Part shown: piece after piece, positions 1 through 8,234 of the stretch | How positions within the stretch are numbered: the stretch's first letter is position 1 | Layout of the letters: each line of letters opens with the position of its first letter | DNA from: Novosphingobium sp. SG707 | GTDB taxonomy: Bacteria; Pseudomonadota; Alphaproteobacteria; Sphingomonadales; Sphingomonadaceae | Direction: 5' to 3' | NCBI RefSeq assembly: GCF_012275515.1 | Contig: NZ_JAAZQL010000001.1 | Coordinates: 1-64,000 of the forward strand | DNA length: 64,000 nt | Translations under genes and position numbers: made by a program | Notes under the pieces: model-generated | The model's input: the letters and a program-made list of their open reading frames with translations, nothing else | The model's database searches: none | What the model was told of the DNA's origin: nothing

Positions 1-94
1 CGACATCGACGAAACCCTCGCCGCCAAGTATCCTTACAAGCCCGCATACCTCCCCGTCGCAAGGCTCGAAGATGGTACCATGTGGAATTGGTAA
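1..94 (+). CDS. manD: D-mannonate dehydratase, ManD/RspA type (3' end only)
   Basis: Last 30 codons of a gene that begins before the window; the open frame runs from base 2 to the TAA at 92-94. The C-terminus reads [15 protein letters not shown]. That ending is typical of the ManD/RspA branch of the enolase superfamily, which dehydrates D-mannonate to 2-keto-3-deoxy-D-gluconate in glucuronate breakdown. The catalytic barrel lies outside the window, so substrate cannot be judged. An MFS transporter of the hexuronate/ACS type starts 28 bases downstream on the same strand, which supports a role in uronic-acid catabolism. Other acid-sugar dehydratases of the same subgroup remain possible. Confidence 0.7.
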   Translation, partial: DIDETLAAKYPYKPAYLPVARLEDGTMWNW

Positions 95-122
95 GCCATA
101 AAATTCGGGAGAGGATAAGAAC

Positions 123-1370
123 ATGACATGGCGCTCAGCAAGATTGCGCATTCTGTTGCTGGTGATGGTGGGAACCATCATCAACTATATCGCGCGCAAT
201 TCACTGGGCGTTCTGGCACCCCAGCTCAAGGCCGATCTGGCCATCACGACCGAGCAATATTCCTATATCGTCGGCGCTTTTCAGCTTGCCTATACGCTGA
301 TGCAGCCGATTGGCGGGATGTTGATCGACAAGATTGGTCTGACCGCAGGCTTCGCCTTGTTCGCGCTGGCGTGGAGTCTGGCCAATATGGCCCATGGCGC
401 GGCGCGGGGCTGGCTTTCGCTGGCGGCGTTCCGCGGCATGTTGGGCATGGCCGAGGCCGCCGCCATTCCGGCGGGGATGAAGACGATCGGCGAATGGTTC
501 CCCGATCGCGAACGTTCGGTGGCGGTGGGCTGGTTCAATGCGGGCACGTCGCTTGGCGCGGTGATCGCGCCGGTGCTGGCCGCCGTGGTCGCCAAGGTCT
601 ATGGCTGGCAGGCGGCCTTTGTCGTCACCGGGGCGCTGGGCGTATTATTCGCCGCCGCATGGTACAAATTCTATCGCTCGCCGGGTGACGCCTCCTATGT
701 CACACCCCAGGAACTGGCCGAAATCCGCGAGGGCCAGCGCCCGGTCGAGGCCAGCGCCACCACTTTGCGCGCCATCGCCAAAACCAGGCGCTTCTGGGCC
801 ATTGCCATCCCCCGCTTTCTGGCCGAACCGGCGTGGCAGACCTTCTCCTTCTGGATCCCGCTCTATCTGGCCAAGGAGCGCGGCATGGACATCACCCAGA
901 TCGCGCTTTTCGCATGGGTGCCGTTTCTGGCCGCCGATGCGGGGGGCATTCTGGGCGGCTATCTCGCGCCCTTCCTGCAGCGCACGCGGGGCCTCAGCCT
1001 TGAAGGTTCGCGCATCGCCGGGATCTCACTGGGCGCGGTCATGATGATCGCGCCGGGCTGCGTCGGCCTTGTCGCCAGCCCATATGCAGCCATCGCGCTG
1101 CTTTCCCTTGGCGGCTTTGCGCATCAGATCATCTCGGTGCTCATCAACACGCTCTCCGCCGATGTCTTTCCCAAGGGCGATATTGCCAAGGCCAACGGGC
1201 TGGTCGGCATGGCCGGATGGACCGGCGGGCTACTCTTCTCGCTCGCCATTGGGCAATTGGCCGACAAGATCGGCTATGCCCCGCTGTTCGCCTGCCTTGG
1301 CGCTTTCGATCTGATCGGCGCGGTGTGGCTGTTTGCCATGCGTCGCCACCTCATCCTGCAAAAGGCCTGA
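123..1370 (+). CDS. MFS transporter, anion:cation symporter (hexuronate/ExuT-like) family
   Basis: Predicted inner-membrane symporter of 415 residues, the normal length for the ACS family of MFS proteins that import hexuronates, galactonate and related sugar acids. Hydrophobic segments are spread through the whole length, as expected for 12 helices. Family-like features are NYIARNSLGVLAP in helix 1 and GGMLIDKIG in the loop after helix 2. A purine-rich GGGAGAGGA lies before the ATG. It sits between the manD tail and a GH31 gene whose start is 6 bases after its stop, so the three are probably one operon importing a uronate or a uronate-containing oligosaccharide. A second transporter of the same family and exactly the same length lies at 6972-8219. 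Confidence 0.85.
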   Translation: MTWRSARLRILLLVMVGTIINYIARNSLGVLAPQLKADLAITTEQYSYIVGAFQLAYTLMQPIGGMLIDKIGLTAGFALFALAWSLANMAHGAARGWLSLAAFRGMLGMAEAAAIPAGMKTIGEWFPDRERSVAVGWFNAGTSLGAVIAPVLAAVVAKVYGWQAAFVVTGALGVLFAAAWYKFYRSPGDASYVTPQELAEIREGQRPVEASATTLRAIAKTRRFWAIAIPRFLAEPAWQTFSFWIPLYLAKERGMDITQIALFAWVPFLAADAGGILGGYLAPFLQRTRGLSLEGSRIAGISLGAVMMIAPGCVGLVASPYAAIALLSLGGFAHQIISVLINTLSADVFPKGDIAKANGLVGMAGWTGGLLFSLAIGQLADKIGYAPLFACLGAFDLIGAVWLFAMRRHLILQKA

Positions 1371-1375
1371 CCCCC

Positions 1376-3793
1376 ATGCGTAAATCCAGCCTTGCCCATC
1401 CGCCCCGCTTTTCGCTGGCCGAGCGGGAGGGGCCGCGCGTTACCCTGCATGCCGACACCGGCGCGATTGCGCATATTTTCGTGGCCGAAGAGGATATTAT
1501 CCGCGTCCTGCTGCTGGCGCAGGGCAAAGTGACATCCGCGCCGAGCTGGGCCATCGCGCCGGGGCAGAGCGATATTGCCGAGCCGGGCCGCGACCGAATG
1601 AGCGTCGAAGGCTTTGCCGCGCCCGATTTCAGCATCGAAGAAACCGAAACCCACATCACCATTGCCACCACCCGCCTGCGCCTTACCATCGCGCGCGACG
1701 GTTTCTTCTGCACGTGGTCTCAATCCGGCCCGCAAGGCTGGGAATTGATCGCCCAGGACCGCCCGACGCAAGCCTATAATTTCGGCTGGTGGGACGATGC
1801 CACCTATCATTACGTCACCCGCCAGACCGGCGAGCGCTATTATGCCCTTGGCGAAAAGGCAGGGGCGATGGACCGCGCGGGCCGCCGCTTCCGCCTGACC
1901 AATCTGGACCCGATGGGCTACGACGCCAGCGCGAATGATCCGCTGTATAAGTCGATCCCCTATGTCCTCGTGGTCAATGCAGAGGGCGCGGCCCATGGCG
2001 TGTTTTACGACACCACCGCCGATCCGACTTTCGATTTCGGCCATGAGCATGACAATTATCACCCGCATTACCGCTATATGCGCTCCGAAAGCGGCGATCT
2101 CGACTATTACATGATCGCCGGGCCCGACGCGCGCGAAGTGACCCGCCGCTACACATGGCTGACCGGGCGGCCCGCGTTTCAGCCGCGCTGGGCGGTGGGC
2201 TATTCCGGCTCGACCATGACCTATACCGACGCCCCCAATGCGCAGGAGCGGATGGGTGAATTCATCGAAGGCATCAAGCGCCACGACATTCCGTGCGAGA
2301 GCTTCCACCTCTCCTCGGGCTATACCTCGATCGGCGACAAGCGTTACGTCTTTCACTGGAATCGCGAGAAATTCCCCGATGTGGGCGGTTTCGTGCAATC
2401 CTATGCCGATGCGGGCGTCGAACTGGTCCCCAATATCAAGCCCGCGCTGCTGGTCACACATCCGCGCTATGATGAGCTGGCCGCGAAGGGCTGGTTCGTG
2501 TCGGACGCGGATGGCGATCCCATCGTCTGCCAATTCTGGGACGAGGTGGGCGCCTATGTCGACTTCACCAACCCGGACGCCGCCGCATGGTGGCGCCAGC
2601 AGGTGACGCAGCAATTGCTGGAATATGGCATCCATTCGACATGGAATGACAACAATGAGTATGAGATCTGGGACAAGCGCGCCCTGATCTCCGGCTTTGG
2701 CGCGCCCCGCCCGGCCGCCGCCGAACGCCCGGTGCAGACCCTGCTGATGATGCGCGCAAGCCGCGCCGCGCAAATCGCCTATCGCCCCGACGAGCGCCCC
2801 TATGTGGTGACGCGTAGCGGCATGGCCGGGATGCAGCGCTATGCGCAAAGCTGGTCGGGCGACAATTACACCGCGTGGCACACGATCCGCTATAATCAGA
2901 AGATGGCGCTGGGCATCGCGCTGTCGGGCGTGTCGAATTTCGGCCATGATATCGGCGGTTTCGCCGGCCCCGCGCCCGAACCGGAACTGCTGCTGCGCTG
3001 GATTCAGGCTGGCATCGTCATGCCGCGCTTCTCGATCCACAGCTGGAATTCGGATCGCACGGTCAACGAACCATGGATGTATCCCGAGGCCACCCCGGCC
3101 ATCGTGGGCATGATGCAATTGCGACGCGCGCTGCAGCCGATGCTGCATGATCTGCTCTGGCGCCACCATGCCCATTATGAGCCGGTCAGCCGCCCGGTCT
3201 GGCTGGATTTCGGCCATGACCCGCGGGCGTGGGAGGATGGAGACACCCATCTGCTCGGCCCCGATCTGCTGGTGGCCCCGGCGATGGACAAGGGCGTGGA
3301 GAGCGTCACGGCCTATCTGCCGATGGGCGCAAATTGGTATGATGTTCGCGATGACCGCGCCTACGCGGGCGGGCAAGAGGTTGCGCTGGACGCACCGCTT
3401 TCGGGCCTGCCGCCAATGCTGGCGCGTGAGGGTTCGGGCCTGTTCCTCGATCTGGCCCCGGCCGGTTTCGTACAGGCTGCGCCCCAGCCCGCCGTCCTGC
3501 TCTATCCCGCGCCGGGCGAGGGGCAATTCACATGGAGCGGGTTTGACGAGAGCGGCAATGCTTGGCCCGATGCCGATCATCCGCCGCTGTGGAATGTCTG
3601 GGTCAAGAGCGCATCGGATGCGATCACCATCGTGGCGGCATGGACCGGCCATGGCCCCGCCCCGGCCCCGGCGCTGCGCATCGTTCTGCCTGCCGCCGAG
3701 GCGCGTGCGATCACGCTCAATGGTGCGGTGATGGCTGCCCGCCTTGAAAATGTGCTGGGCGTTGCGCGCAAGGTTGTGGACGCAGCCATTTAA
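1376..3793 (+). CDS. GH31 family glycoside hydrolase (alpha-glucosidase-like), cytoplasmic
   Basis: 805 residues from the ATG at 1376; the frame is open further upstream inside the transporter gene, but 1376 follows the transporter stop closely and gives a normal GH31 N-terminus. The GH31 nucleophile motif is seen as WNDNNE (Asp425) and the acid/base as SWSGDN (Asp496). The C-terminal beta-sandwich region follows. No signal peptide is visible, so it should act in the cytoplasm on something brought in by the preceding transporter. GH31 enzymes cleave alpha-glucosidic, alpha-xylosidic or related bonds with retention; the exact specificity cannot be read here. It ends just before a strong hairpin shared with the convergent glpK. 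Confidence 0.85.
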   Translation: MRKSSLAHPPRFSLAEREGPRVTLHADTGAIAHIFVAEEDIIRVLLLAQGKVTSAPSWAIAPGQSDIAEPGRDRMSVEGFAAPDFSIEETETHITIATTRLRLTIARDGFFCTWSQSGPQGWELIAQDRPTQAYNFGWWDDATYHYVTRQTGERYYALGEKAGAMDRAGRRFRLTNLDPMGYDASANDPLYKSIPYVLVVNAEGAAHGVFYDTTADPTFDFGHEHDNYHPHYRYMRSESGDLDYYMIAGPDAREVTRRYTWLTGRPAFQPRWAVGYSGSTMTYTDAPNAQERMGEFIEGIKRHDIPCESFHLSSGYTSIGDKRYVFHWNREKFPDVGGFVQSYADAGVELVPNIKPALLVTHPRYDELAAKGWFVSDADGDPIVCQFWDEVGAYVDFTNPDAAAWWRQQVTQQLLEYGIHSTWNDNNEYEIWDKRALISGFGAPRPAAAERPVQTLLMMRASRAAQIAYRPDERPYVVTRSGMAGMQRYAQSWSGDNYTAWHTIRYNQKMALGIALSGVSNFGHDIGGFAGPAPEPELLLRWIQAGIVMPRFSIHSWNSDRTVNEPWMYPEATPAIVGMMQLRRALQPMLHDLLWRHHAHYEPVSRPVWLDFGHDPRAWEDGDTHLLGPDLLVAPAMDKGVESVTAYLPMGANWYDVRDDRAYAGGQEVALDAPLSGLPPMLAREGSGLFLDLAPAGFVQAAPQPAVLLYPAPGEGQFTWSGFDESGNAWPDADHPPLWNVWVKSASDAITIVAAWTGHGPAPAPALRIVLPAAEARAITLNGAVMAARLENVLGVARKVVDAAI

Positions 3794-3799
3794 AGAAAA

Positions 3800-3834
3800 G
3801 GCCGGGCCGCGCTTGAGGGAAGCGCGGCCCGGCC
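3800..3834. terminator. Bidirectional hairpin terminator between GH31 and glpK
   Basis: Perfect 15-bp arms (3800-3814 and 3820-3834) around a GAGGG loop, in the gap between two convergent genes. An A-rich stretch precedes it, which gives a U-tract for the minus-strand transcript. It can end transcription from both sides. Confidence 0.85.
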
Positions 3835-3860
3835 GATAGACCGCAACACTGGTGAGAGGT

Positions 3861-5336
3861 TCAGCGTGCAGTGGCGCGGCGGATGGCGGCTTGCCACCCG
3901 GCCTGCAATTTCTGGCGCGCGGGCGCCTCCATCTGCGAATGGAAACGCACCACCTCGCCCCGGCTTGCGCCCGAAAGCGCATCGGGCCAGACTCCGCTGG
4001 CATGACCCGCCAGCATCGCCGCGCCCAGCGCGGTGGTTTCCAGATTGGCGGGGCGTTCGACCACAATGTCGAGAATGTCGGCCAGGAATTGGCAGAACCA
4101 GTCATTGGCCGCCATGCCGCCATCGACCCGCAAAGCCGCCAGCGCGCCCGCGCCATCGGCCTGCATCGCGGCAACCAGATCGGCGGTCTGAAACGCCACC
4201 GATTCCAGCGCCGCGCGCGCAATATGGGCCGCCCCGCTGTCAAAGGTCATGCCGGTCAGCATCCCCCGCGCCTCGGTGCACCAATGCGGCGCGCCAAGGC
4301 CGACGAAAGCGGGCACCATATAGACCCCGCCATTGTCGGGCAGGCGCGCGGCCATTTCCTGCGTCTGGCGCGCCTCGACAATGATGCCCAGCCCATCGCG
4401 CAGCCATTTGATCGCCGCGCCCGCGACGAACAAAGAGCCTTCCATCGCGTAATGCGTGACGCCATCGATGCGATAGGCAATCGTGGTCAGCAACCGGCTG
4501 CGCGAGCGGGTCAACACCTCGCCGGTGTTCATCAGCATGAAGCCGCCGGTGCCATAGGTGATCTTGGCCTGCCCCGGTGCCAGGCAGGACTGCCCCACCA
4601 GCGCGGCCTGCTGATCGCCCGCGATGCCGCGAATGGGGATCGTTCCGCCCAAGAGATGCGTGACGCCGAAATCATCCGCGCTCTGGCAAACCTGAGGCAG
4701 AACGGCGGCGGGAATGCGGAACAGGGCCAAAAGATCGGGGCACCAGCGCTGTTTGCGAATATCAAACAGCAGCGTGCGCGAGGCATTGGTCACATCGGTC
4801 TTGTGCTCGCGCCCCTCGGTCAGGCGCCAGAGCAGGAAAGTGTCGATCGTGCCAAAGGCCAGTTCGCCCTTTTCCGCCCTTTCGCGTGCGCCCGGAATTG
4901 TATCCAGCAGCCAAGCCAGTTTGGTCGCGGAAAAATAGGGATCGAGCAGCAGGCCGGTGCGCTCCTGCACCAGCGCTTCATGGCCCGCCTCATGCAACCG
5001 GGCACAGATTTCCGCCGTGCGCCGGTCCTGCCAGACAATCGCGCGGTGGAGCGGGGCGCCGGTGGCGCGGTCCCACAGGACCACGGTTTCGCGCTGGTTG
5101 GTGATGCCGATGGCGGCAATATCGTCCGGCCCCATCCCCGCCTTGGCCATGGCGCCCTGCGCCGTGGCCAGCGTGTCGCGCCAGATATCCTCGGCATCAT
5201 GTTCGACCCAGCCATCGGCCGGATAATGCTGGGCAAATTCCTGCTGCGCGCTGGCGATCACCTGATGCGAGGGCGAGAAAATCAGGCTGCGGGTCGAGGT
5301 CGTGCCCTGATCGATGCTGAGAATATGGCCGCTCAT
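3861..5336 (-). CDS. glpK: Glycerol kinase
   Basis: 491 residues, the usual length of GlpK. It phosphorylates glycerol to glycerol-3-phosphate with ATP in the cytoplasm. The N-terminus ILSIDQGTTSTRSLIF is the FGGY-kinase phosphate-binding motif; YGTGGFMLMNTG and GLGAPHW are further FGGY/GlpK signatures. It starts 12 bases after the glpD stop, so glpD-glpK form an operon transcribed leftwards. No aquaglyceroporin gene lies beside it. Its position between GH31, GH2 and uronate-transporter genes is unusual and suggests glycerol may come from a glycosyl-glycerol or a lipid headgroup, though this is only inference. Confidence 0.93.
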   Translation of the reverse strand: MSGHILSIDQGTTSTRSLIFSPSHQVIASAQQEFAQHYPADGWVEHDAEDIWRDTLATAQGAMAKAGMGPDDIAAIGITNQRETVVLWDRATGAPLHRAIVWQDRRTAEICARLHEAGHEALVQERTGLLLDPYFSATKLAWLLDTIPGARERAEKGELAFGTIDTFLLWRLTEGREHKTDVTNASRTLLFDIRKQRWCPDLLALFRIPAAVLPQVCQSADDFGVTHLLGGTIPIRGIAGDQQAALVGQSCLAPGQAKITYGTGGFMLMNTGEVLTRSRSRLLTTIAYRIDGVTHYAMEGSLFVAGAAIKWLRDGLGIIVEARQTQEMAARLPDNGGVYMVPAFVGLGAPHWCTEARGMLTGMTFDSGAAHIARAALESVAFQTADLVAAMQADGAGALAALRVDGGMAANDWFCQFLADILDIVVERPANLETTALGAAMLAGHASGVWPDALSGASRGEVVRFHSQMEAPARQKLQAGWQAAIRRATAR

Positions 5337-5348
5337 GATGCCCCCCGC

Positions 5349-6854
5349 CTATTTTTTCTTTTCAAACCATTGGTCGATGCGCTGCGCCATATCGCCCTGC
5401 GCAGTCAGGCCCAGCTTGCTGCGCCGCCACAGAACATCGCGGCTGGTGCGCGCCCATTCATGATCGGCCAGATAGCGCAACTCGGCCTCGTACAACCCAT
5501 TGCCGAAATCCTCGCCCAGATCATTGAGCGATTGCGCATTGCCCAAGATCTGCTCGATCCGCGAGCCATAGGCATGAGCCAGACGCCCCGCCAATTCAGG
5601 CGACAGGAACGGCCAGCGGCGGCGCACATCGGCAAGGAAAGCGGCAAACCCGCCCGTAAAATCCCCGCCCGGCAAAGGCGCTGTGCCGGTCCATCCACCG
5701 CGCATCGGTGGCAGGAAAGGCTCCAGCATTTCAAGCGCATGTTCGGCCAAACGGCGATAGGTGGTCAGCTTGCCGCCAAAGATCGAGAGCACCTGCGGCC
5801 CGCTCTCACGCCCCAGTTTCAGCACATAGTCGCGCGTGATCGCCTTGGCATCCGCCCCGCCATCGTCATAGAGCGGACGCACCCCCGAATAGGTCGAGAC
5901 GACATCATCCGGGCTGATCCCGCCCTCGAAATATTCATTCACTGTGGCGCAGAGGTAATCGACCTCCTCCGCCGAGATTTTGGGCGCATCGCGCTCGGCC
6001 TCACCCACCAGCAGGTCGGTCGTGCCCACCAGCGTGAAGCCGTTCTGATAGGGGATGGTGAAAACGATCCGTCCGTCCTGTTTTTGCAGGATAAAGGCAT
6101 GGTCGCCGGGGTAGACCTGCGGCACGATGATATGGCTGCCCTTGACCAGACGGATACCGCCATGGGCCTGCGCCTGCGGTATCGCGCCCAGCATTGCGCC
6201 CACCCACGGACCTGCGGCATTGACCACGGCGCGGGCGCGCACCTGCTGCGGCCCCGCCGCACCGGAAAGATCGACCAGCCAGTGATCGCCCTCCACCTTC
6301 GCGCCGGTGGCGGTCACGCCGATGCGGATTTCGGCCCCGCGCTCGGCCGCGTCGATGGCGTTGAGCACCACCAGCCGCGCATCATCAACCCATGCATCGG
6401 AATAGACAAAGCCTTTGGCCAGCCCCGGCTTCAACCCCGCCCCCCATTGCGGATCGCGCAGATCAACGCCATGCGAGGGCGGCAGCGTCTGTTTCCCGCC
6501 AATATGGTCATAGAGCCACAGGCCAATGCGGATCATCCATCCGGGCCGCCCGCCCTTGGGCTGAGGCAGGACAAAGCGCAGCGGCCAGCTGATATGCGGG
6601 GCAATATGGATCAGCCGCTCGCGCTCCTGCAAAGCCTCGCGCACCAGACGGAATTCGTAATATTCCAGATAGCGCAGGCCGCCATGGATCAGCTTGGTGC
6701 TGGCCGAGGAGGTGTGGGCCGCCAGATCGTCGCGTTCGACCAGCAGGACTTTCAGGCCCCGTCCTGCCGCATCGCGCGCAATCCCGGTGCCATTGATGCC
6801 CCCGCCAATCACCAGCATGTCATATTCGGCAACCGGGGGAAGAGCTTGAGCCAT
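5349..6854 (-). CDS. glpD: Aerobic glycerol-3-phosphate dehydrogenase
   Basis: 501 residues from the ATG at 6854, preferred to an upstream in-frame start because AGGAAAAG lies 5-12 bases before it. Membrane-associated flavoenzyme that oxidises glycerol-3-phosphate to dihydroxyacetone phosphate and passes electrons to quinone. The N-terminal dinucleotide-binding motif is VIGGGINGTGIARDAAGRG; the glpD-typical HTSSASTKLIHGGLRYLE follows, and the C-terminal GlpD domain is complete. First gene of the glpDK operon. The upstream gap carries a FadR-type operator-like repeat (6935-6953). Confidence 0.92.
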   Translation of the reverse strand: MAQALPPVAEYDMLVIGGGINGTGIARDAAGRGLKVLLVERDDLAAHTSSASTKLIHGGLRYLEYYEFRLVREALQERERLIHIAPHISWPLRFVLPQPKGGRPGWMIRIGLWLYDHIGGKQTLPPSHGVDLRDPQWGAGLKPGLAKGFVYSDAWVDDARLVVLNAIDAAERGAEIRIGVTATGAKVEGDHWLVDLSGAAGPQQVRARAVVNAAGPWVGAMLGAIPQAQAHGGIRLVKGSHIIVPQVYPGDHAFILQKQDGRIVFTIPYQNGFTLVGTTDLLVGEAERDAPKISAEEVDYLCATVNEYFEGGISPDDVVSTYSGVRPLYDDGGADAKAITRDYVLKLGRESGPQVLSIFGGKLTTYRRLAEHALEMLEPFLPPMRGGWTGTAPLPGGDFTGGFAAFLADVRRRWPFLSPELAGRLAHAYGSRIEQILGNAQSLNDLGEDFGNGLYEAELRYLADHEWARTSRDVLWRRSKLGLTAQGDMAQRIDQWFEKKK

Positions 6855-6934
6855 CGACTTTTCCTGATCGTGTGCAACCGGCAGGTACGCCGCCATAGGG
6901 CGCGTTCCTGCCTAGGCCATCATTCCAATCCTGT

Positions 6935-6953
6935 CAATTGGTCATTCCAATTG
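6935..6953. promoter_or_regulatory. FadR/GntR-type operator-like inverted repeat before glpD
   Basis: CAATTGG-TCATT-CCAATTG: perfect 7-bp arms around five bases, about 80 bases upstream of the glpD start. It closely resembles operators of FadR-subfamily GntR regulators such as PdhR, LldR or UxuR (ATTGGTnnnACCAAT), with one symmetric base different. A partial second copy (CATTCCAAT) lies at 6920-6928. A related site precedes the TBDR at 16156-16170. No GntR gene of this subfamily is in the window. Confidence 0.5.
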
Positions 6954-6971
6954 GCAGGCAATTGCCACTCA

Positions 6972-8219
6972 TCATTCCTTGATCTTGCGAACCAGCATCC
7001 ACAAAACCGCGCAGCCCACCAGATCCAGCCCGCAAAGGCTGACGAACAGCGGATTATAGCCAAAGGAATCCGCGCTTTGCCCGATCAGGAAGGTAAACAG
7101 GATGCCCCCGATCCACGCCGCCGATCCGGTCAGACCACTGACCGTGCCGACCCGGTTGCTGGGGAACATGTCCGAACACAGTGTAATCAGCGCGCCATTG
7201 AGCATCTGATGCGCAAAACCGCCGATGCAGAAAAAGACGATCGCCATCATCGGGCTGGTGGCAAGGCCGATGCAGGCCGGGCCTGCCATCAACAGCGCCC
7301 CGCAGGTCATGGTGATCTTGCGCGAAGCCACTACCCCCGCCCCGCGCCGGATCAGCCATCCGGGCAGCACCCCCGCCGCCAGCGACCCGAAATCCGCCGC
7401 CAGAAACGGCAGCCATGCCCAGAGCGCCACCGCCTTCAGATCCAGATGCCATGCGCTGACCAGATAGAGCGGGATGAAAAAGTTGAAGGTCTGCCACGCC
7501 GGTTCGGCAAAGAAGCGCGGCAGGGCAATCGCCCAGAACGAGCGCTCTTTGAGCAGCGACCAGCGGCTGGGCACCGGGCCATCGGGCGCGGCCCCGCCCT
7601 GTCCTTCGCGGATCATGGTCAGTTCCTGCGCCGAAAGCCGCGTATGTTCCTCAGGCCTCCGATAGCAAAACCACCACATCAGCGCCCACACCATGCTGAG
7701 CGCGCCCGACACCACAAAGGCGGAGCGCCAGCCCCACCACAGGATGCAAAAGGCCACCAAGGGCGGGGCAATCATATTGCCGACGCTGGTGCCCATCTGA
7801 AACGCGCTGGTGGCCAGCGAGCGCTCGCGCGCGGGGAACCATTCGGACACGACCTTGGCCCCGGCGGGAATGGCGGCGGCCTCATTCGCGCCCAGCAGGC
7901 TGCGGAAAAAGGCAAGGCCAACCCAGCCCCCAGCCAGCGCATGGAGCGCATTGGCCACCGCCCAGCCCACCGCAAAGATCATGAACCCCAGCCGCGTGCC
8001 CAGCGCATCCAGCACCGCGCCCGCCACCGTCTGCATCACCGTATAGCTGGCCTGAAAGGCGATCACGATCCAGCTGTATTGCTGGGTCGTGATGCTCAGT
8101 TCCGCCTTGAGCGTGGGCGCGGCGACCGAAAGCGTCGAGCGCGCCAGATAATTGAGCACGGTCCCCAGCGTCACCAGACCGATGATCCACCAACGCAGGG
8201 ATTTTACTTTGCCAGCCAT
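6972..8219 (-). CDS. MFS transporter, anion:cation symporter (hexuronate-type) family
   Basis: 415 residues, paralogous to the transporter at 123-1370 and the same length. The two share the pattern NYLAR-S-L near the N-terminus, NEAAAIPAG/AEAAAIPAG in the middle, and RFFAEPAWQTF / RFLAEPAWQTF. ACS-family proteins import sugar acids by proton symport. The gene begins 15 bases after the GH2 stop and is the last of a four-gene minus-strand group (GH2, esterase, GH2, transporter), so it most likely imports the monosaccharide or uronate freed by those exported enzymes. Confidence 0.85.
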   Translation of the reverse strand: MAGKVKSLRWWIIGLVTLGTVLNYLARSTLSVAAPTLKAELSITTQQYSWIVIAFQASYTVMQTVAGAVLDALGTRLGFMIFAVGWAVANALHALAGGWVGLAFFRSLLGANEAAAIPAGAKVVSEWFPARERSLATSAFQMGTSVGNMIAPPLVAFCILWWGWRSAFVVSGALSMVWALMWWFCYRRPEEHTRLSAQELTMIREGQGGAAPDGPVPSRWSLLKERSFWAIALPRFFAEPAWQTFNFFIPLYLVSAWHLDLKAVALWAWLPFLAADFGSLAAGVLPGWLIRRGAGVVASRKITMTCGALLMAGPACIGLATSPMMAIVFFCIGGFAHQMLNGALITLCSDMFPSNRVGTVSGLTGSAAWIGGILFTFLIGQSADSFGYNPLFVSLCGLDLVGCAVLWMLVRKIKE

Positions 8220-8234
8220 TTACGCGGGATACCT

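Noticed and set aside
1376..3793. Sulfoquinovosidase (YihQ-like) role for the first GH31, given nearby glpDK and sulfatases
   Set aside because: I do not see the residues expected for sulfonate recognition, and no sulfoquinovose pathway genes are in the window.
1274..4243. Long minus-strand open frame opposite the GH31 gene
   Set aside because: Antisense to a gene with clear catalytic motifs; no recognisable domain and crosses a strong terminator.
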